From Paenibacillus vini (GTDB lineage: Bacteria; Bacillota; Bacilli; Paenibacillales; Paenibacillaceae), in assembly GCF_018403325.1 (NCBI RefSeq), contig NZ_BOSL01000003.1, forward strand, positions 248,001 to 312,000: DNA of 64,000 nt, read 5' to 3'. Positions 59,425-64,000 of the stretch are shown here, piece by piece. A program made the position numbers and the translations under genes. The first letter of the stretch is position 1, and each line of letters begins with the position of its first letter. The notes beneath the pieces were generated by a model. It was not told where the DNA came from. It saw only the letters and a program-made list of their open reading frames with translations, and ran no database searches.

Positions 59425-60936
59425 ATGAAAAAGAAATCCTTTTTTATGGCTTTGGCGCTGATCCTGGCGTTGTCCGCAATTCTTGCGGGCTGCGGCGGAA
59501 ACAAGAAAAGCAGTGAGCCGGCCAAGGAAGAAGCAGCCGTCCAAAGCGACGGAACTATCGATGTCTCCAAGCTGGACCCGGTCACGCTGAAGCTGTACCT
59601 GATCGGTCCAAGCCAGAAAGACCTGCCGAAGGTGCAGGAAGAAATCAATAAATACGTAGGCGAAAAAATCAATGCCAAGCTCGAAATTACGATGATCGAC
59701 TGGGGCGACTATAGCCAGCGGATGCAGGTTATAACCAGCTCCGGCGAAGATTATGATATCGCCTTCACCAGCTCCTGGGCTTTTGATTATCTGCCGAATG
59801 CCGCTAAAGGCGCGTTCATGCCGTTGAATGATCTGATTGACCAATACGGCAAAGGCATCAAGGAAGTGCTCGATCCGCGTTTCCTTGAAGGTACGAAAGT
59901 GAACGGGGTCAATTACGGGATTCCGGCCAACAAAGAATTGGCACAACAATTCGTTTGGCGTTTTAACAAAAAGTACCTTGATAAATACAATCTCGACATT
60001 TCCAACGTAACGACGCTGGAAGATTTGGAACCGCTCCTTAAAACGATTAAAGAGAACGAGCCGGCTGACATTACACCTTTGGCCGTTCCAAAAAACTTCA
60101 AGCCGTATCTGCCATTCGACTTTGTGCTGGGCGATGAGATTCCAATCGGCATGTACATCGATACCAAAGACAATAAATATGTGAACATTCTTGAATCACC
60201 TGAACTCAAAGCGGCCTTGCAGACGATGCGTAAATATTACAAAGCGGGTTATGTCCGTGAGGATGTCGCCACTTTGGAAGGCATCGACAATATGAAAACC
60301 GGCAAATGGCTGGTTGACCGCGAAATCACGCAGCCTTACGCCGAACTCGGTTGGTCTAGAAGCGCAGGTTACGACATCGTGACCAAACCGATGCATGATC
60401 CGATTATTTACACCAGCTCTGCCGCAGGATCCATGCTCGCGATTTCTTCCTACTCGAAAAATCCGGAGCGGGCGATGATGTTCCTGAACCTGCTGAATAC
60501 GGACGCTTATCTGCGCAATCTGATTCAATACGGAATTGAAGACGTTCACTACAAAAAGGTGGAGGACCCTTACATCGAGGATCTTCCGGCAATGAATGAA
60601 AATTATGCGATGCCGGGCTTTGCGCTGGGCAACATGTTCCTGACTTACCTGCATGAAGGCGAGCCGAAGGACAAATGGGATGCTTTTGAAAAGTTCAACT
60701 CGTCGGCGATCGTTGCGCCTACATTTGGCTTTAACTTTGATACCGCGCCTGTGAAGACGGAAGTTGCAGCGGTCACGAACGTAGCCAAAGAGTTTATTCC
60801 GGCGCTGTACACCGGATCGGTAGATCCGGACGAATATTTGCCGAAGGCGCTCCAGAAGTTCAAGGACGCCGGAATCGATAAAGTCATTGCGGAAGCTCAA
60901 AAGCAGTTCGATGCCTGGAAAGCCGAGCAAAAATAG
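59425..60936 (+). CDS. ABC transporter solute-binding lipoprotein (YtcQ/LipO type)
   Basis: 503 residues with lipoprotein signal LSAILAGCGGN (Cys24). Large family 1 binding protein: LKLYLIGPSQKDLPKVQEEINK and IDWGDYSQRMQVITSSGEDYDIAFTSSW are typical of proteins paired with YtcP permeases. A C-terminal DUF3502-like domain holds FNSSAIVAPTFGFNFDTAPVKTE. ATG 59425 follows AGGGGG. It should bind the glycan fragments released by the GH85 enzyme. A hairpin after its stop probably protects the mRNA from decay or reduces read-through to the GH85 gene. Confidence 0.93.
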   Translation: MKKKSFFMALALILALSAILAGCGGNKKSSEPAKEEAAVQSDGTIDVSKLDPVTLKLYLIGPSQKDLPKVQEEINKYVGEKINAKLEITMIDWGDYSQRMQVITSSGEDYDIAFTSSWAFDYLPNAAKGAFMPLNDLIDQYGKGIKEVLDPRFLEGTKVNGVNYGIPANKELAQQFVWRFNKKYLDKYNLDISNVTTLEDLEPLLKTIKENEPADITPLAVPKNFKPYLPFDFVLGDEIPIGMYIDTKDNKYVNILESPELKAALQTMRKYYKAGYVREDVATLEGIDNMKTGKWLVDREITQPYAELGWSRSAGYDIVTKPMHDPIIYTSSAAGSMLAISSYSKNPERAMMFLNLLNTDAYLRNLIQYGIEDVHYKKVEDPYIEDLPAMNENYAMPGFALGNMFLTYLHEGEPKDKWDAFEKFNSSAIVAPTFGFNFDTAPVKTEVAAVTNVAKEFIPALYTGSVDPDEYLPKALQKFKDAGIDKVIAEAQKQFDAWKAEQK

Positions 60937-60943
60937 AAATTTG

Positions 60944-60980
60944 GAGAAACGGGCGGCTGGTACGACCGTTTCTCTATTTT
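60944..60980 (+). other. Hairpin between binding-protein and GH85 genes
   Basis: GAGAAACGG (60944-60952) pairs with CCGTTTCTC (60966-60974), then TATTTTCC. A partial terminator or mRNA-protecting stem. Confidence 0.65.
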
Positions 60981-61009
60981 CCATAGCCCAAAACACAGGA
61001 GGTTGAATG

Positions 61010-63808
61010 ATGAAGAGAGTGAAGCTGAACTATTTTACGAAGACGAAGTGGAAAAAGAGGTTGATGACTGCAGCCGGAGCGATGCTGCTCGCCGGTGTGA
61101 TTCTCGGAACCCCCGGAAAAGCGGAAGCGGCTCAGCCGCATTCGTCTTACTGGTATCCGGATACTTTGCTGGAATGGTCTCCGGCTACCGATAAAGACGC
61201 GGCGTTTAACCGGGGTACGGTGAAGCTTCAAAAAGACCGCTTCCTTGGGGAGATCGTGAATCCAAACGCCAAGCCGGAGGCGAAGGTCATCGCGCTGTCC
61301 TCCATGTTTCCGAGCACGAGCGGGGCTCCTTCCCAAGGGTCCGAGAAGTTTCACACGTATACGTTCAGCTTCTGGCAGTATATCGACAAGCTCGTCATGT
61401 GGGGCGGTTCGGCCGGCGAAGGATTGATTGTTTCCCCAAGCGCGGATGTGATCGATGCGGCACATAAGAACGGGGTGTCGGTTTATGGAACCGTTTTCTT
61501 GCCGCAGACCGAGCATGGCGGAAAGCTGGAATGGATGCATGATTTGCTGCAGCAAAGGGAAGACGGTACATTCCCCGTGGCGGATAAGTTGGTGGAGGCA
61601 GCCCGGTATTACGGGTTTGACGGCTGGTTCATCAATCAGGAGACGCAGGGAGCTTCCAAAGAGGATGCCGCGGACATGCAGCGCTTCCTTGCATATTTAC
61701 AGAAAATCAAAGGCTCCGAGCTGGAGATCATCTGGTACGATTCCATGATTAACGAGGGTAACATCAAGTGGCAGGGTGCGCTGACCGACAAAAACCAGAT
61801 GTTTTTCCAAAACGGGACCCAGCGGGTATCCGACTCGATGTTCCTGGATTTCCGCTGGCAATACAAAGATGAAGTGAACGGAAAATACGATTACGTAACT
61901 CCGTATCTGAACTCCCCGATGAAAGCGAATGAACTCGGAAGAAGTCCTTACGATTTATTCGCCGGCATCGACGTAGAGGCAAACGGGTATGAGGGCAGCT
62001 ACAATTGGCCGATTCTGTTCCCGGACGGAAAAAAAGCAACTACATCGCTTGGTATCTATCGCCCGGATTGGGCGTTTAACAGCTCGGAGACGAATGAACA
62101 GTATATGGACAAAGAGGAGATGTTCTGGGTCGGACCTGGTGGTAATCCGTCGGTGGGGACAACTGCGGATCTGGACGGAGCGAAAGCCGGAGATCCTTAC
62201 GCCTGGCGGGGAATCGCCTATGATATTGCCGATAAGAGCGTGATTTCCGGAACCGAGTTTATTACGCATTTCAATACCGGCAACGGCCACATGTTTGCGG
62301 TCAACGGTAAAGTCATGCGGGAGAAGGACTGGAGTAATCGAAGCCTGCAGGATATATTGCCGACATGGCGCTGGATCTCCGAATCGGGCGGCACAGGGAA
62401 AGCGCTGACTCCGGACTTCGATTACACCAAGTCTTATTACGGCGGCAGCTCGTTGAAAGTGACAGGAGATCTGTCCTCTGACAATCCAACCCAAGTGAAA
62501 CTGTATAAAACGAATATTCCGGTTGCAGCAACGACGGAATTATCGCTGATTTATCAGGATAATGCAGCAGTGGAGGGAGCGGTTCAAATCGGGGTATCTT
62601 TCTCGGATGCACCTGAAGAGACGGTATTTTTCCAACCGAAAAAATGGACAACGGCAGGAGACGAAGGTTCGTGGAAAGAGGGAAGTGTCCAGCTCAATAA
62701 GTATAAGGGCCGCACGATTAGCAGTATTTCGCTCAAATTTGTCTCTTCCAAACCAGTAGCCGGGTATGAGGCGTTTATTGGAGAACTTGCGGTAACGCAA
62801 AAGCAGGATAAGGCCAAACAACCGAAAGTTGTGACCGGCCTGAAGGTGACGGAGAACGACTTCCGGGACGGGATCTACGGCGATGCGCGATTGGCTTGGG
62901 AAGCGCCGAAGGACGGCAGCGACGTGCAGTATTACCAAGTTTACCGCGTCAAGCCGGACGGCGCTTATGAGTTGATGGGGATGACCGGGAACACGGTCTA
63001 CTATGTGCCTGAAATGAAGCGGTTGAACAAGGAGACCGCCACGAAAATGGTCGTCATTCCCGTAAATCGGCAGTATGAACAGGGAAAACCGGCCTCGGTC
63101 ACTTTCAACTGGCCGGCCTATCCGAAGCCGATCGCCGCTTTTGAAGCGGACCGTACGTTAATCGCTCCGGGCGAAAGCGTGCAGTTTACCGACAAGTCCT
63201 CGGAAGTGACGGAAGGCTGGGTGTGGAGCTTCCCTGGCGGGGAACCCTCAAGCAGCACGGAGCAAAACCCTAAGGTGACTTATAAGGAAGAAGGCAGCTT
63301 CGAAGTAACCTTGAAGGCTGTCAATGAAGTCGGCGAAGATGTGGTGAAGCGGCAAATGATCACCGTCACTAAGGAAGCTGCCGGCGGGGTATCCGATCTA
63401 GCCCTTGGCAAGAAAGCGACGGCCTCGAGTTATGTGAATGAGAAGGAAGCTCCGCCGTTTGCCCTGGACGGTGACGACAAGACGAAATGGTGCGCGGTGG
63501 GCGATGCTCCTCACACACTGACTGTAGATCTGGGCGCTGAACATAAGATCAGCGAGTTCGTCATCAAACACGCGGAAGCGGGTGGAGAAGCTGCGGCTTT
63601 CAATACGCGCAGCTTCCGAATCCAGCTCAGCATGGACGGGGAAAACTGGACCGATTCGGTGCAGGTGACCGACAATGCGAAGGGCGTCAGCAAGCATGCT
63701 ATCGCTTTGACTTCGGCCCGCTATGCCCGGCTTGTCGTAGAAAAGCCGACCCAAGGCGGGGACACGGCCGCGCGGATCTATGGATTTGAAGTAATGGGGT
63801 TAAAGTAA
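61010..63808 (+). CDS. Secreted endo-beta-N-acetylglucosaminidase (GH85) with accessory domains
   Basis: 932 residues. Signal peptide about 1-41 (ends AEAAQ). The GH85 catalytic barrel spans about 42-420, with VMWGGSAGEGLIVSPSADVIDAAHKNG and the active site FDGWFINQETQ (Asn209, Glu211). A beta region (about 450-600), a fibronectin-III-like part (about 605-700), a PKD domain (about 705-790, FTDKSSEVTEGWVWSFPGG) and a C-terminal F5/8-type discoidin domain (about 795-932, ALGKKATASSY, SARYARLVV) follow. GH85 enzymes cut the chitobiose core of N-glycans, releasing mannose-type glycans for import. ATG 61010 follows AGGAGG; ATG 61007 is also possible. No LPXTG or SLH anchor is present. Confidence 0.94.
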   Translation: MKRVKLNYFTKTKWKKRLMTAAGAMLLAGVILGTPGKAEAAQPHSSYWYPDTLLEWSPATDKDAAFNRGTVKLQKDRFLGEIVNPNAKPEAKVIALSSMFPSTSGAPSQGSEKFHTYTFSFWQYIDKLVMWGGSAGEGLIVSPSADVIDAAHKNGVSVYGTVFLPQTEHGGKLEWMHDLLQQREDGTFPVADKLVEAARYYGFDGWFINQETQGASKEDAADMQRFLAYLQKIKGSELEIIWYDSMINEGNIKWQGALTDKNQMFFQNGTQRVSDSMFLDFRWQYKDEVNGKYDYVTPYLNSPMKANELGRSPYDLFAGIDVEANGYEGSYNWPILFPDGKKATTSLGIYRPDWAFNSSETNEQYMDKEEMFWVGPGGNPSVGTTADLDGAKAGDPYAWRGIAYDIADKSVISGTEFITHFNTGNGHMFAVNGKVMREKDWSNRSLQDILPTWRWISESGGTGKALTPDFDYTKSYYGGSSLKVTGDLSSDNPTQVKLYKTNIPVAATTELSLIYQDNAAVEGAVQIGVSFSDAPEETVFFQPKKWTTAGDEGSWKEGSVQLNKYKGRTISSISLKFVSSKPVAGYEAFIGELAVTQKQDKAKQPKVVTGLKVTENDFRDGIYGDARLAWEAPKDGSDVQYYQVYRVKPDGAYELMGMTGNTVYYVPEMKRLNKETATKMVVIPVNRQYEQGKPASVTFNWPAYPKPIAAFEADRTLIAPGESVQFTDKSSEVTEGWVWSFPGGEPSSSTEQNPKVTYKEEGSFEVTLKAVNEVGEDVVKRQMITVTKEAAGGVSDLALGKKATASSYVNEKEAPPFALDGDDKTKWCAVGDAPHTLTVDLGAEHKISEFVIKHAEAGGEAAAFNTRSFRIQLSMDGENWTDSVQVTDNAKGVSKHAIALTSARYARLVVEKPTQGGDTAARIYGFEVMGLK

Positions 63809-63836
63809 CGCAGATTTATCGAAGTGTAAGGATAAC

Positions 63837-63881
63837 AAAAAAGACGGCGCAAGGATTATAAACCTAAGCGCCGTCTTTTTT
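63837..63881. terminator. Bidirectional terminator between GH85 and PQQ-repeat genes
   Basis: AAGACGGCGC (63841-63850) pairs with GCGCCGTCTT (63868-63877), with A and T runs on the outer sides. It can serve both convergent genes. Confidence 0.88.
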
Positions 63882-63897
63882 ATATTATTTCACACGT

Positions 63898-64000
63898 CTA
63901 ATGGAGCGCGTACAAGTACCCGTCAAGAGTAGCAAAATAAACGGCCCCATCTGCGACGACCGCCGTGGAAAGAATCGGAGACTTCGTACCCTCAAATCTC
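63898..64000 (-). CDS. PQQ-type beta-propeller repeat protein (C-terminal end only)
   Basis: Read on the minus strand from the window edge, 34 residues end at TAG (63900-63898): RFEGTKSPILSTAVVADG, then AVYFATLDGYLYALH. The pattern xxVYFATLDGYLYAL is the typical closing blade of PQQ-like or pyrrolo-quinoline repeat domains found in outer-surface propellers. The rest lies beyond base 64000, so the full function is not visible. Confidence 0.7.
   Translation of the reverse strand, partial: RFEGTKSPILSTAVVADGAVYFATLDGYLYALH

Overview
The window looks like chromosomal DNA of a spore-forming Firmicute of the Paenibacillus type. Supporting features are roughly 50% GC, strong AGGAGG-type ribosome sites with many TTG/GTG starts, a YjcZ-type spore peptide, two ABC sugar importers without ATPase genes, a YesM/YesN-type two-component system, and palindromic intergenic repeats. 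This assignment is an inference from gene content; no rRNA or tRNA is present to confirm it.

Layout. 1-1328 (minus strand): a copper nitrite reductase followed by a DUF2249 protein. 1589-2386: an Rtp-like winged-helix protein, then a cobalamin riboswitch with terminator controlling metE. 4792-8676: azoreductase with an operator-like promoter, spore-type small proteins, a YdjM-like membrane protein and a membrane M28 peptidase. 8767-12976: a tight operon around a glutathionylspermidine-synthase-like ATP-grasp enzyme, with a Ser/Gly-rich anchored protein, a DUF4247-type lipoprotein, a DUF350 protein and a K+ channel. 13130-21572: MgtC-like protein, an ABC exporter with its own two-component pair, a VanRS-like pair, a D,D-carboxypeptidase, an ECF sigma factor and a VOC protein.

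21793-36549 is a large catabolic cluster. It holds an epimerase-like protein, two divergent DHDPS-fold enzymes, a cytoplasmic heparinase II/III-type lyase, a CcpA-type operator, an ABC importer, a Gfo/Idh/MocA oxidoreductase, a sugar isomerase, an unusual cyclase-fold/HTH regulator, an M20 amidohydrolase and a dihydroorotate-dehydrogenase-like flavoprotein. Together they suggest import and intracellular breakdown of an acidic, probably N-acylated oligosaccharide. The substrate is unknown, and this is the best candidate for an undescribed pathway.

36634-49911 is a mixed stretch: aldo/keto reductase, Fsr-like and other MFS transporters, a repeat-filled 650-bp gap, a nucleotidyltransferase, DUF817 and other membrane proteins, an ArsB-like transporter, a low-GC ChbG/YdjC-type deacetylase, an oxidoreductase, two unknown genes and a coiled-coil protein. 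A 200-bp fold-back element follows at 49917-50120.

50234-63808 reads as an N-glycan foraging locus: GH38 alpha-mannosidase, YesM/YesN-type sensor and AraC regulator, LplB/YtcP-type permeases with a lipoprotein binding protein, and a secreted GH85 endo-beta-N-acetylglucosaminidase with PKD and F5/8-type C-terminal domains. A shared 15-nt motif and cre-like sites lie in the control regions. The window ends in a truncated PQQ-repeat protein on the minus strand.
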